DNA from: Minisyncoccota bacterium | Lineage (GTDB): Bacteria > Verrucomicrobiota > Lentisphaeria > Oligosphaerales > MVZH01 | Direction of reading: 5' to 3' | NCBI GenBank assembly: GCA_021734725.1 | Contig: JAIPIM010000265.1 | Span: 1-5,825 of the forward strand | DNA length: 5,825 nucleotides | Part shown: positions 1 through 5,770 of the stretch, piece by piece | How the letters are laid out: every line of letters starts with the position of its first letter | Numbering within the stretch: position 1 is the stretch's first letter | Notes under the pieces: model-generated | What the model saw: only the letters and a program-made list of their open reading frames with translations | Database searches by the model: none | What the model was told of the DNA's origin: nothing | Position numbers and translations under genes: made by a program

Positions 1-15
1 TGTGTGACAGTCTGT

Positions 16-67
16 AGAGGCTCTTGCAAAACCCACTCAGCCGCGCGTGGGTTTTGCAAGAGCCTCT
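16..67. repeat. Perfect 21-bp inverted repeat with 10-base loop
   Basis: The arms at 16-36 and 47-67 are exact reverse complements (core GCTCTTGCAAAACCCAC and its complement), separated by TCAGCCGCGC. In RNA it would form a very stable hairpin. It lies about 140 bases downstream of the last gene of the minus-strand cluster. Neither side carries a T-tract, so a Rho-independent terminator is doubtful; a dispersed palindromic (REP/MITE-like) repeat, or a bidirectional barrier between transcription units, is as likely. The gene on its left is outside the window. Confidence 0.85.
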
Positions 68-159
68 GTAATATAAGGGGTCCCTCGCCGGATGCACGTG
101 ACAGCACCCATTGGTGTAAGGTAATTTTCGGGAGTGCGGTTTCCTTTGGAGCGGCCGCT
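68..159. other. Non-coding spacer downstream of the gene cluster
   Basis: Between the 21-bp palindrome and the terminal stem-loop I see no convincing gene, promoter or RNA. The open frame that runs through this region on the plus strand (4-834) continues antisense through the last gene of the cluster and looks like its shadow. A 10-bp palindrome AGCGGCCGCT (150-159) is the only notable site. Confidence 0.6.
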
Positions 160-217
160 GTTTGCACGGTCTTCGATCCGTGTGGCACACGGGTGCACCA
201 GTGTTCAAGGTGCAAAC
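160..217 (-). terminator. Nested stem-loop around the last stop codon, possible terminator
   Basis: GTTTGCAC at 160-167 is the exact reverse complement of GTGCAAAC at 210-217. Inside this lies a short hairpin, ATCCGTGT-GGC-ACACGGGT (176-194), with one G-T wobble, about 10 bases past the TGA of the last gene. There is no T-rich tract after either stem on the minus strand, so this is not a classical intrinsic terminator; it could still stabilise the 3' end or act with Rho. Confidence 0.3.
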
Positions 218-1467
218 GAATCGAGAAAGTCATTCAATTCCGGCCCGAGTCGCCGTCGTCTTTCCTGGTCATCGCCGATAACATCCATGTAGGGCGCGAA
301 ACGTACTTCCGGTGGCACCACCTTACGCTCGATGCTGTTGACGTAGGCTTCTATACGTTTCTGGTTTGCGAGTCCTTCAGTGAACATCCGATTGGCGCGC
401 TCAATGTGTTTTGCAATGGGACCATCGTTTGTCTTGAGCAGTCTGCGGAGAACCATGCGATACTGTTCGAGCGCCGGCTTCAAGGGAGTGGGTGCGTGCC
501 GGATCAATTGAATGAGCTGCTTCTCTTTTCGCAACAGCATATCCGGATTCAGTGGATAGTCGGTAAGCACGTCTCCAATCTCATGGATGCCTGCATGCTG
601 TATGCCGACTCTGCCATGTTCGTCCGGTTGTACGATTTCAATAGTAAGGATGTGCTTGAGGCGGTCGACCACCTGTTCCGCGGAGAATTGACCGGGACTT
701 CTGGTCGCATGCTTCAGCGCGTATTCGGCAAACCACGGCCGGAGAGGCCGATCGGGGCCAAAATACCGAGAAACAACGGCTTCCAGGCTTCCTGCCGGAT
801 CCTTTCCTGCCGCCAGTTGGCGCAAGAGGTCTGAAGCAGGGGATTCTTTGTCCGTCCTGGTATTCTCGGAGAGGATCTCAAGCAACAGGTGGCAGTACAT
901 TGCATACAGAGTATAAGCCGATTTCCGGTGCGAGGGTACGGGGTGGCGGAGAAGTTGTCGCGGATCAGGTCTTGTGCCTTGGCGCAGCACATTGCGAACG
1001 GCTTGGTGGTCCAGAGTGTGGCCGGGTGGGGTTGTCGGTCCATCCCTCGCAACGGCGTAAGTGATGCCTGCGGCGAGGCCGTCGAGTTGTCCTTCGTCAG
1101 GCGCTGAAACACCCATTTCAACAGCCCGTCTCGAGAGCAGTTTACGGGCAACACGATGCACCGCGGCGGTGGGATCCGTGGAATTCGTAAGTGCCAGGGC
1201 GGCTTGTCCGCCGGTGGTTTCCTCCCGGGATGCATCGGTGTATACGGTAAGCATCGGCGGTGGTGCGGTCCCTTGGCGAGGACCGAAGTGCTTTGCAATG
1301 GTGCGCTGACATTTTTCAATTACTTCCCGGATGTTTTCTTGTGTTCCGGGCGGTCCAACGACGGTCAGTCCCAAACGGCGGTAAATAGTCTTTTCGGCAT
1401 GAGCGACACATGAAACAATCACCAGTGGAATCAGTACGAGTCGCAGGGATGTGGGAACACCAGTCAT
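205..1467 (-). CDS. Exported protein resembling a degenerate gluzincin (peptidase MA-like) family
   Basis: A 420-residue protein whose ATG overlaps the previous stop (ATGA). The N-terminus is a signal peptide with a hydrophobic core at 10-22. Cleavage could be AHA|EK after residue 24, but I-V-S-C at 17-20 also fits a lipobox, so a lipoprotein anchored at C20 is possible. I do not recognise the family with certainty. The layout recalls gluzincin peptidase MA-like proteins: LTVYTDASREE (73-83), a helix with HRVAR (104-108) where HExxH would stand, LDGLAAGITYAV (128-139) where WxxEGLAEY would stand, then an all-helical part with LLRQLAAGKDPAGSLEAVVSRYFG (214-237) and RPWFAEYAL. If this is right, two or three zinc ligands and the catalytic Glu are lost. 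The C-terminal third (about 310-417) is charged and mostly helical. It is the last gene of the cluster and is likely made together with the S41-like protein. Confidence 0.72.
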   Translation of the reverse strand: MTGVPTSLRLVLIPLVIVSCVAHAEKTIYRRLGLTVVGPPGTQENIREVIEKCQRTIAKHFGPRQGTAPPPMLTVYTDASREETTGGQAALALTNSTDPTAAVHRVARKLLSRRAVEMGVSAPDEGQLDGLAAGITYAVARDGPTTPPGHTLDHQAVRNVLRQGTRPDPRQLLRHPVPSHRKSAYTLYAMYCHLLLEILSENTRTDKESPASDLLRQLAAGKDPAGSLEAVVSRYFGPDRPLRPWFAEYALKHATRSPGQFSAEQVVDRLKHILTIEIVQPDEHGRVGIQHAGIHEIGDVLTDYPLNPDMLLRKEKQLIQLIRHAPTPLKPALEQYRMVLRRLLKTNDGPIAKHIERANRMFTEGLANQKRIEAYVNSIERKVVPPEVRFAPYMDVIGDDQERRRRLGPELNDFLDSFAP

Positions 1468-2579
1468 TCCGAAGGTTCGTCTTGTTGCTGACTCAGGCCA
1501 CGCACCATAGAGAGAAGGTCTATGGCTCGCCGCAAAGCCTTATCTTGCGCGAGTTGGTCTGTTGGTGATACGTCACCATTGATAAGCTTGCCAATGTCTT
1601 CACAGGCTATACTGTCTTTCACGTGCAAATCCGGTTTGACCGAGATCGGGGGCCACAACGTCTCAGCGCCCGGAACGCCCTTGCTGGGGATGTAGATTAC
1701 ATGTCCAGAAGTGAGTTCATATTCTTCAAACGGAAATGGGTTGCCCTTTGTGGCGGACCCAACGAGCACAGTGTTTTCGCGTCCTTTGAGCACAAACGCC
1801 AGCAACTCGCTGCTGCCCGACGTTTCTCCGTTGACCAGTACAGTAAGTGGACGTTCTGCCTGGCTTAATGCCGTTGCAACGGCCAGTGTTCCATTGGGGT
1901 AATTTCCATCAGCACATCGAAGGTCCAGCACGATTCCTTCCGGGCGTTCGTCGTCGAACGATGTCGTCAGCGACGAAATAATTTGCTTCGTTCCATCTTT
2001 CGTCAGGCTTGGAAGTCGCCAATATGCGAAGATGTTTTTCAGCATCACGTGGCCATGGAACGCCTCCGTCGGCTGATTTTCTGTGTTGCCTTGGATCGGC
2101 TCGGAAGTCGGACTGTCGCCCAATCGTGTTCCATAGCCAACCGCTTGCAGGATCGCTTCAATAACGCGCTGATGGTCTTTTGTGTCAGTCGAGTTCAGAA
2201 TCCCTTTGTTCGCGAGGAGATTCAGTACCTCGACAATGTCTGACCAGCTGCGGGCATTATCCGGCATGCTTTCCGTGGTCGCACCGTTGGATGTTTGTTC
2301 CTTGGTCGATGCGGACTCCGGATCCGTGGCATTTTCGTGGTTGGAGGGGTTGGCGGTTGAGTCCTTGTTGTTTGGGGCTGAGGTCTCTTCCGTTGTTATC
2401 CGTTCGGCGTTGTCGTCAGCAGGCTGGCTCACCGAGTGTTTGCCGGCGGAGCGCGACGACGTGGGAGCGAGAGATAACCGGATTGATTCCGCGTTTACGA
2501 TGTCCGCTGTTACGAGACCAGCAACTAGAACCGAAGCAATAACAGCGGTTCGGCGACTGCTGCGTCGTTGTGCCACCAT
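1464..2579 (-). CDS. Exported S41 (C-terminal-processing protease) family protein, probably catalytically inactive
   Basis: With the start at 2579 this is a 371-residue protein. It begins with a Sec signal peptide (RRSSRR, hydrophobic 12-28, cleavage likely VNA|ES after residue 30). A Ser/Thr/Asn/Glu-rich, probably disordered linker follows (about 40-108), then a short helical segment (111-153) and an S41-like domain (about 175-320) with GIVLDLR (215-221), LTVLVNGETSGSSELLAFVL and VLVGSATKG. The end (DQLAQDKALRRAIDLL) resembles the tail of CTP proteases. No PDZ domain is seen. In tail-specific proteases the Ser and Lys of the dyad lie 25 residues apart in SAS-ASE and TxGKG; the aligned positions here are G255 and N280, so proteolysis is doubtful. 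The frame is open to 2711, overlapping purE. I prefer 2579 because GAGGGA lies just upstream and the signal peptide then starts the protein. Its TGA overlaps the next start. Confidence 0.8.
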   Translation of the reverse strand: MVAQRRSSRRTAVIASVLVAGLVTADIVNAESIRLSLAPTSSRSAGKHSVSQPADDNAERITTEETSAPNNKDSTANPSNHENATDPESASTKEQTSNGATTESMPDNARSWSDIVEVLNLLANKGILNSTDTKDHQRVIEAILQAVGYGTRLGDSPTSEPIQGNTENQPTEAFHGHVMLKNIFAYWRLPSLTKDGTKQIISSLTTSFDDERPEGIVLDLRCADGNYPNGTLAVATALSQAERPLTVLVNGETSGSSELLAFVLKGRENTVLVGSATKGNPFPFEEYELTSGHVIYIPSKGVPGAETLWPPISVKPDLHVKDSIACEDIGKLINGDVSPTDQLAQDKALRRAIDLLSMVRGLSQQQDEPSE

Positions 2580-2582
2580 TTG

Positions 2583-2588
2583 TCCCTC
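2583..2588 (-). promoter_or_regulatory. Ribosome binding site deciding the start of the S41-like gene
   Basis: GAGGGA on the minus strand ends three bases before the ATG at 2579 (the GAGG core is five bases away). The upstream in-frame ATGs at 2711, 2657 and 2618 give N-terminal extensions unlike a signal peptide, and those at 2711 and 2657 have no comparable site, so 2579 is the favoured start. Confidence 0.6.
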
Positions 2589-2682
2589 AGCCTTTTCCCC
2601 ACAAAAGCGTTCACGCATCCATCGGCCGCTTTCATTTGTGTTCAACTGGTTAACCATTGCGGCTTTATTACCCGCGGTTGTC

Positions 2683-3189
2683 CTACCGCTTAATGCTTGA
2701 CTGAATTTCATTGTCGGCCTGAATGACTTTATCGCGCTGCAGCGACCTGTAGTTTTTCAATCGTTGCCGGACCTCACTGTCTTCAATCGCGAGGATATGG
2801 ATTGCGAGCAGTGCGGCATTCTTTGCCCCGCCTCGTCCGATACCCACGGTGGCCACTGGGATTCCGCCCGGCATTTGTACGGTGGCCAGCAGGGCGTCCA
2901 GGCCTTGCAGCGCCCCGCCTTCCACGGGTATACCGATCACGGGAAGCAGCGTGTGAGCCGCGACCACGCCGGCGAGATGAGCGGCTCCTCCAGCGGCGGC
3001 GATAATCGCTTTGTAGCCATTGCCTGCCGCCGATTCCGCAAATTCCGCGACGCGTTCAGGGGTTCGGTGGGCGGACATCACATGCACGTCCAGCGGGATG
3101 TCAAGTTCCTGCAGTACATCGATTGCTCCCTCGATCTTAGGCAAATCGGATTTGCTTCCCATCAATAACGCAATCTTGCCTGTTGCCAT
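2683..3189 (-). CDS. purE: PurE, N5-carboxyaminoimidazole ribonucleotide mutase (class I)
   Basis: Cytosolic enzyme of de novo purine synthesis that moves the carboxyl group of N5-CAIR to carbon 4, giving CAIR. At 168 residues it matches the typical bacterial class I enzyme. Visible signatures are MGSKSD at 10-15 (nucleotide/phosphate loop), SAHRTPERV at 39-47 with the catalytic His at H41, AAGGAAHLAGV (substrate loop), LPVIGIPVEGGALQGLDALLATVQMP, and IPVATVGIGRGGAKNAALLA near the C-terminus. GAAAGG-like purines seven bases upstream (3197-3202 on the opposite strand) and a 24-base gap after nifS support the start and operon membership. The usual partner purK is not in this window, so whether the organism uses the PurK/PurE route rests on class assignment. 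Linkage to Fe-S genes is unusual; PurE itself holds no cluster. Confidence 0.96.
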   Translation of the reverse strand: MATGKIALLMGSKSDLPKIEGAIDVLQELDIPLDVHVMSAHRTPERVAEFAESAAGNGYKAIIAAAGGAAHLAGVVAAHTLLPVIGIPVEGGALQGLDALLATVQMPGGIPVATVGIGRGGAKNAALLAIHILAIEDSEVRQRLKNYRSLQRDKVIQADNEIQSSIKR

Positions 3190-3213
3190 TGCTTCGCCTT
3201 TCTTCTGTTTTGC

Positions 3214-4395
3214 TTACGATGCAGCGATCTCGCCTCTCCCGTAAGGCGATATTGCGCGCAGTTCGTGAATAATATCCGGTAGCTTGTCGAGCAGGAAATC
3301 GATGTCCTCTTCGGTGTTGTAGCGCGAGAGGCTGAATCTGATGCTTCCGTGCAGTGTAATTTCAGGGATCCCGAGAGCTCGGAGGACATGTGACGGTTCG
3401 AGCGATCCACTTGTGCAGGCCGACCCGGACGAAGCTGCAATGCCGAACCGGTTGAGATGCAGGAGGATGGATTCTCCTTCCACGTACTTGAAGCTGATAT
3501 TGCTCGTGTTGGGCAGTCGATTCTGGGGATTGCCATTTACAACTGCCTGCTGGGGTAACCGTTTCAGGATTCCCTGCTCCATTCGGTCACGTAACCGGGC
3601 CACTCGCGTCCGTTCTTCCGCCATGGTCTCCGCGGCGAGCTCGGCGGCTCTGCCAAACGCAACGATGCTCGCCACATTTTCGGTGCCGGCTCGCTTGCCG
3701 AATTCTTGATGACCACCGATCATGAAGGGATGGAAAGGGACGTCTTTTCGTACGTACAGTGCGCCAACGCCTTTTGGCCCGTGAAGTTTGTGACCGCTGA
3801 GCGACAGAAAGTCAACGTTCGCCTTGGCCAGGTTTATGGGTATTTTGCCGACTGCCTGCACTGCGTCCGTGTGAAACAGGGCACCGTTCTGCCGCGCGAT
3901 CTCGGCAACCTCGAACACGGGGTAAATATTGCCAATTTCATTGTTTGCCCACATGACCGAGACAACCGCCGTATCGTCGGTCACCATCTTTACTAGAGCG
4001 TCCATACATAATTGGCCATGCTTGTTCACCGGGCAGTATTCGACGTGATAGCCCCGTTGCTGCAACGTCTTTGCCATGCCGAGCACGGCGGGATGTTCTA
4101 CCCTTGTTGTTACGACTTTGCGTCGTCGGGGTTTGCTTTCCAGTGCGCTGAGGATTGCGGTATTATCCGACTCTGTTCCGCAGCTGGTGAATATGATTTC
4201 GGAGGGGTCCGCTCCGATCAAGTGTGCGACTTGCCCGCGAGCACGATCGATGTATTTCTTCACCTGACCGCCGAACGTATGGATGCTTGAAGGGTTGCCA
4301 TAGAGTTCCGTCAGAAACGGAAGCATCACATCTCGTACGCGCGGATCAACAGCCGTTGTGGCGTTATTGTCCAGGTAGATTACGTCCTGTTTCAT
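3214..4395 (-). CDS. nifS: NifS/IscS-type cysteine desulfurase
   Basis: PLP-dependent enzyme that converts L-cysteine to L-alanine and leaves a persulfide on its active-site Cys, the sulfur source for NifU. With the start at 4395 the protein has 393 residues, normal for group I desulfurases. Visible marks are YLDNNATT at 7-14, H101 in VEHPAVL (cofactor stacking), NNEIGN at 151-156, D177 and Q180 in HTDAVQ, the Schiff-base lysine K203 in SGHK, and catalytic C327 in SSGSACTSG. This start is chosen because it forms an ATGA overlap with the nifU stop, has GAGGTG five bases upstream (4401-4406), and puts the conserved VIYLDNNATT near residue 5. The reading frame stays open upstream to 4488, but that part lies inside nifU and looks unlike a protein N-terminus. 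Overlap and order indicate translational coupling to nifU. The symbol follows the full-length NifU partner; iscS would be the alternative name. Confidence 0.96.
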   Translation of the reverse strand: MKQDVIYLDNNATTAVDPRVRDVMLPFLTELYGNPSSIHTFGGQVKKYIDRARGQVAHLIGADPSEIIFTSCGTESDNTAILSALESKPRRRKVVTTRVEHPAVLGMAKTLQQRGYHVEYCPVNKHGQLCMDALVKMVTDDTAVVSVMWANNEIGNIYPVFEVAEIARQNGALFHTDAVQAVGKIPINLAKANVDFLSLSGHKLHGPKGVGALYVRKDVPFHPFMIGGHQEFGKRAGTENVASIVAFGRAAELAAETMAEERTRVARLRDRMEQGILKRLPQQAVVNGNPQNRLPNTSNISFKYVEGESILLHLNRFGIAASSGSACTSGSLEPSHVLRALGIPEITLHGSIRFSLSRYNTEEDIDFLLDKLPDIIHELRAISPYGRGEIAAS

Positions 4396-5288
4396 TGCTG
4401 CACCTCTTCCACCGTTAATTCCGGCGTTACGAGCTCCTGCAGTTTGGCCTGCACCCATCGCTTTAACGTTACTTGGGCGCCGGGGCATCCGGCACAGCTT
4501 CCGGTCAGCCTGACGATTACGCGGTCTCCATCGATATCCACCAGATCCAGATCGCCACCGTCAGCCTGCAATCCCGGGCGGATGTCGTTGTCGAGGGCTT
4601 CCTGTATCTTTGCTATTTTCTGTAAATTCGTCAGCTTGCCGGGTGCGCTGGGGGCGGCTGTTTTGTGGGCAACGGCTGCCTCCCGTTCGTCTTTGACATC
4701 ATCCAGAATGGATTGAATGTCTTCCCGGCAGCCACCGCAACCCCCGCCTGCTTTGCAGTAGTGAGTCACTTGGTCGACCGTGTCCAAATTATTCGCTTTG
4801 ATTACGTCCCGTATCTTTCGCTCCGTGACACTGAAGCAATAGCAAACCGTACGGTCCAAACCTTCCGGGTCGTATGTTTCGCCATGTTCCGCCCCAACCG
4901 TTGTTGTTGCCGGACCTTCACCCTGCAAATTGGCAATGGCAGCCTGCAGAGCTTCCATTCCCATAACCGAGCAGTGCATCTTCTCTTCCGGGAGTTGCCC
5001 GAGGTAGTCGGCAATATCCTGGTTGGTGATCCGCGCTGCTTCATCGAGTGTTCTGCCCTTGACCAATTCAGTCAAGGCTGAGGCACTCGCAATGGCACTG
5101 GCACAGCCGAACGTCTGAAATTTCACATCAACAATGCGCTCTTTATTCTCATCGAGTTTCAAGTATACCTTGAGTGCATCGCCGCACGTGATATTGCCCA
5201 CCTCACCAACGCCGTCGGGGTCGGAGAGTTCACCGACATTGCGCGGATGCAGAAAATGATCCATTACTTTTTCGGTATAATCCCACAT
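4392..5288 (-). CDS. nifU: NifU, three-domain iron-sulfur cluster scaffold protein
   Basis: Cytosolic scaffold on which Fe-S clusters are built with sulfur from NifS and then passed to apoproteins. All three NifU domains are present in 298 residues, close to the roughly 300 usual for the family. The IscU-like domain (about 1-125) has ligands C35 (in TCGDAL), C62 and C106. The central BFD-like [2Fe-2S] domain (about 147-197) has C149-x-C151, then 32 residues, then C184-GG-C187, the classical CxCx32CxxC spacing; C178 is an extra Cys. The C-terminal Nfu domain (about 222-298) has CAGC at 265-268. An Ala/Pro-rich linker (about 201-218) joins the last two. The start is supported by GGAG seven bases upstream and by the conserved N-terminus (YTEKVMDHFLHPRNVG). 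It is the first gene of the cluster, and its TGA overlaps the nifS ATG. No nif genes are nearby, so a general Fe-S role is inferred. Confidence 0.97.
   Translation of the reverse strand: MWDYTEKVMDHFLHPRNVGELSDPDGVGEVGNITCGDALKVYLKLDENKERIVDVKFQTFGCASAIASASALTELVKGRTLDEAARITNQDIADYLGQLPEEKMHCSVMGMEALQAAIANLQGEGPATTTVGAEHGETYDPEGLDRTVCYCFSVTERKIRDVIKANNLDTVDQVTHYCKAGGGCGGCREDIQSILDDVKDEREAAVAHKTAAPSAPGKLTNLQKIAKIQEALDNDIRPGLQADGGDLDLVDIDGDRVIVRLTGSCAGCPGAQVTLKRWVQAKLQELVTPELTVEEVQQ
4401..4406 (-). promoter_or_regulatory. Ribosome binding site deciding the nifS start
   Basis: GAGGTG on the minus strand lies five bases before the ATG at 4395 and inside the last codons of nifU. Together with the ATGA overlap it selects the 393-residue form of NifS over the longer open frame that begins at 4488. 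Confidence 0.7.
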
Positions 5289-5295
5289 GGTATTT

Positions 5296-5299
5296 CTCC
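5296..5299 (-). promoter_or_regulatory. Ribosome binding site of nifU
   Basis: GGAG on the minus strand is separated from the nifU ATG by seven bases, which supports the start at 5288 and shows that this organism uses Shine-Dalgarno initiation. Confidence 0.75.
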
Positions 5300-5400
5300 A
5301 ATACTATTCAATGATGCCAGCCAGGGGCTATCGGTTTTTTCTCTCGTCTTGGTTCAGGCTTTCGCAGTGTTGGAATTGCTTCCGCTCTTACGCCATGAAA

Positions 5401-5429
5401 AATATCGCACAAAAACCACGGTGTTTCAA
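5401..5429 (-). promoter_or_regulatory. Predicted sigma70-type promoter of the nifU cluster
   Basis: Read on the minus strand, TTGAAA (5429-5424; 5 of 6 with TTGACA) is followed after exactly 17 bases by GATATT (5406-5401; 4 of 6 with TATAAT). Transcription would start near 5394 and leave a leader of about 105 bases before the nifU ATG. The only other gene-sized gaps within the cluster are the 24 bases before purE and the roughly 100 bases before the S41-like gene, so this promoter probably serves all five genes. This is a prediction from consensus only. Confidence 0.5.
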
Positions 5430-5442
5430 CCGACCGTTCCGT

Positions 5443-5461
5443 TAACTTTCACAAAAAGTTA
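5443..5461. promoter_or_regulatory. Inverted repeat upstream of the nifU promoter, possible operator
   Basis: TAACTTT-CACAA-AAAGTTA is a perfect 7-bp inverted repeat with a 5-base centre, placed about 14 bases upstream of the predicted -35 hexamer. Its place and symmetry would suit a dimeric regulator, more likely an activator than a blocker of RNA polymerase. It does not resemble the known IscR type 1 box. The AT-rich surroundings raise the probability of a chance match. Confidence 0.3.
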
Positions 5462-5635
5462 CTAAAGTACTAAGGATAGACATTGAAAGCAGGTAAGAGT
5501 TGCACGAAGCGGGTCGGTTTAAGGATGGTGCGGGACAATTGGCGAAAAAATCAATGGCTTGTCCGCCGAATCCGTGGATCAAGAAGTACGCTGAGCCGGC
5601 CGATTATCCAGGGGAGATATGGGTGGAGATTACAA
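5462..5635. other. Spacer between promoter region and repeat element
   Basis: No convincing gene is seen here. A short plus-strand frame starting with TTG at 5500 passes through this stretch and ends inside the repeat element at 5766; half of its product would be encoded by the repeat, which argues against it. A 6-bp palindrome AGTACT lies at 5466-5471. The 55 bases after the element (5771-5825) also show nothing recognisable. Confidence 0.5.
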
Positions 5636-5645
5636 TTGGTCAGCG

Positions 5646-5674
5646 GTCGCCGGGTGGAACCGCCTCCCACGTTT
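5646..5674 (+). repeat. 29-bp direct repeat, copy 1
   Basis: This unit begins GTCGCCGGGTGGAACC and is repeated without any mismatch at 5680-5708, after a 5-base spacer CGTCT (period 34). With only two copies, a 5-base spacer and no leader, it is not a CRISPR array. Confidence 0.95.
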
Positions 5675-5679
5675 CGTCT

Positions 5680-5708
5680 GTCGCCGGGTGGAACCGCCTC
5701 CCACGTTT
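5680..5708 (+). repeat. 29-bp direct repeat, copy 2
   Basis: Exact copy of 5646-5674. The identity of the two copies, against the diverged inverted copy at 5730-5770, suggests a recent tandem duplication of the inner part of the left unit. Confidence 0.95.
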
Positions 5709-5729
5709 ATTGCCGTTTGACCACATACA

Positions 5730-5770
5730 GAAATGCGGGAGGGACTTCCACGCCGCGACCCGCTGACCAA
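5730..5770 (-). repeat. Diverged inverted copy of the repeat unit
   Basis: Read on the minus strand it starts TTGGTCAGCGGGTCGC and keeps GTGGAA, CCTCCC and TTTC of the left unit at the same spacing, with seven substitutions and one extra G. The middle three bases of the loop differ completely (CCG against GTC), while the flanking stem bases are kept with one change to a wobble pair. Confidence 0.75.

Larger units (their letters stand above)
5636..5770. repeat. Small repeat element with terminal inverted repeats (MITE-like)
   Basis: The left end (5636-5675) and the reverse complement of the right end (5730-5770) share 33 of 40 aligned positions plus a one-base gap; both begin TTGGTCAGCG. A second copy of the left unit lies between them in direct orientation. 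Each unit can form a short GTGG/CCAC or GTGG/CCGC stem. No transposase is present and no target-site duplication is evident (flanks ACAA and CTTA), so it is either a non-autonomous element or a cluster of dispersed repeat units. It lies some 200 bases upstream of the predicted nifU promoter. Confidence 0.7.

Noticed and set aside
4..834. Plus-strand 276-codon frame at the left edge
   Set aside because: It covers the perfect palindrome and then runs antisense through the last gene, which has a signal peptide, an ATGA overlap and protein-like composition. The plus-strand product has an odd Cys- and Ser-rich composition and is most likely a shadow.
714..1319. Second minus-strand frame of 201 codons inside the last gene
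   Set aside because: It is fully contained in the longer exported-protein gene in another frame and gives a low-complexity Pro/Arg/Cys-rich product.
2580..2711. Longer S41-like protein overlapping the purE end by 29 bases
   Set aside because: It would bury the signal peptide behind 44 residues. The start at 2579 has a better ribosome site.
4396..4488. Longer NifS with 31 extra N-terminal residues
   Set aside because: The extension lies wholly within the nifU coding end, is Gly/Ala/Arg-rich without family match, and the start at 4395 has both a good ribosome site and an ATGA overlap.
5646..5708. Possible CRISPR array
   Set aside because: Only two repeats, separated by a 5-base spacer, with a third related copy in inverted orientation; no cas genes.
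5500..5766. Plus-strand frame of 88 codons starting with TTG, divergent from nifU
   Set aside because: It starts with a rare codon, and its second half is encoded by the repeat element with its direct and inverted units. I recognise no domain in it. Probably a chance frame or remnant.
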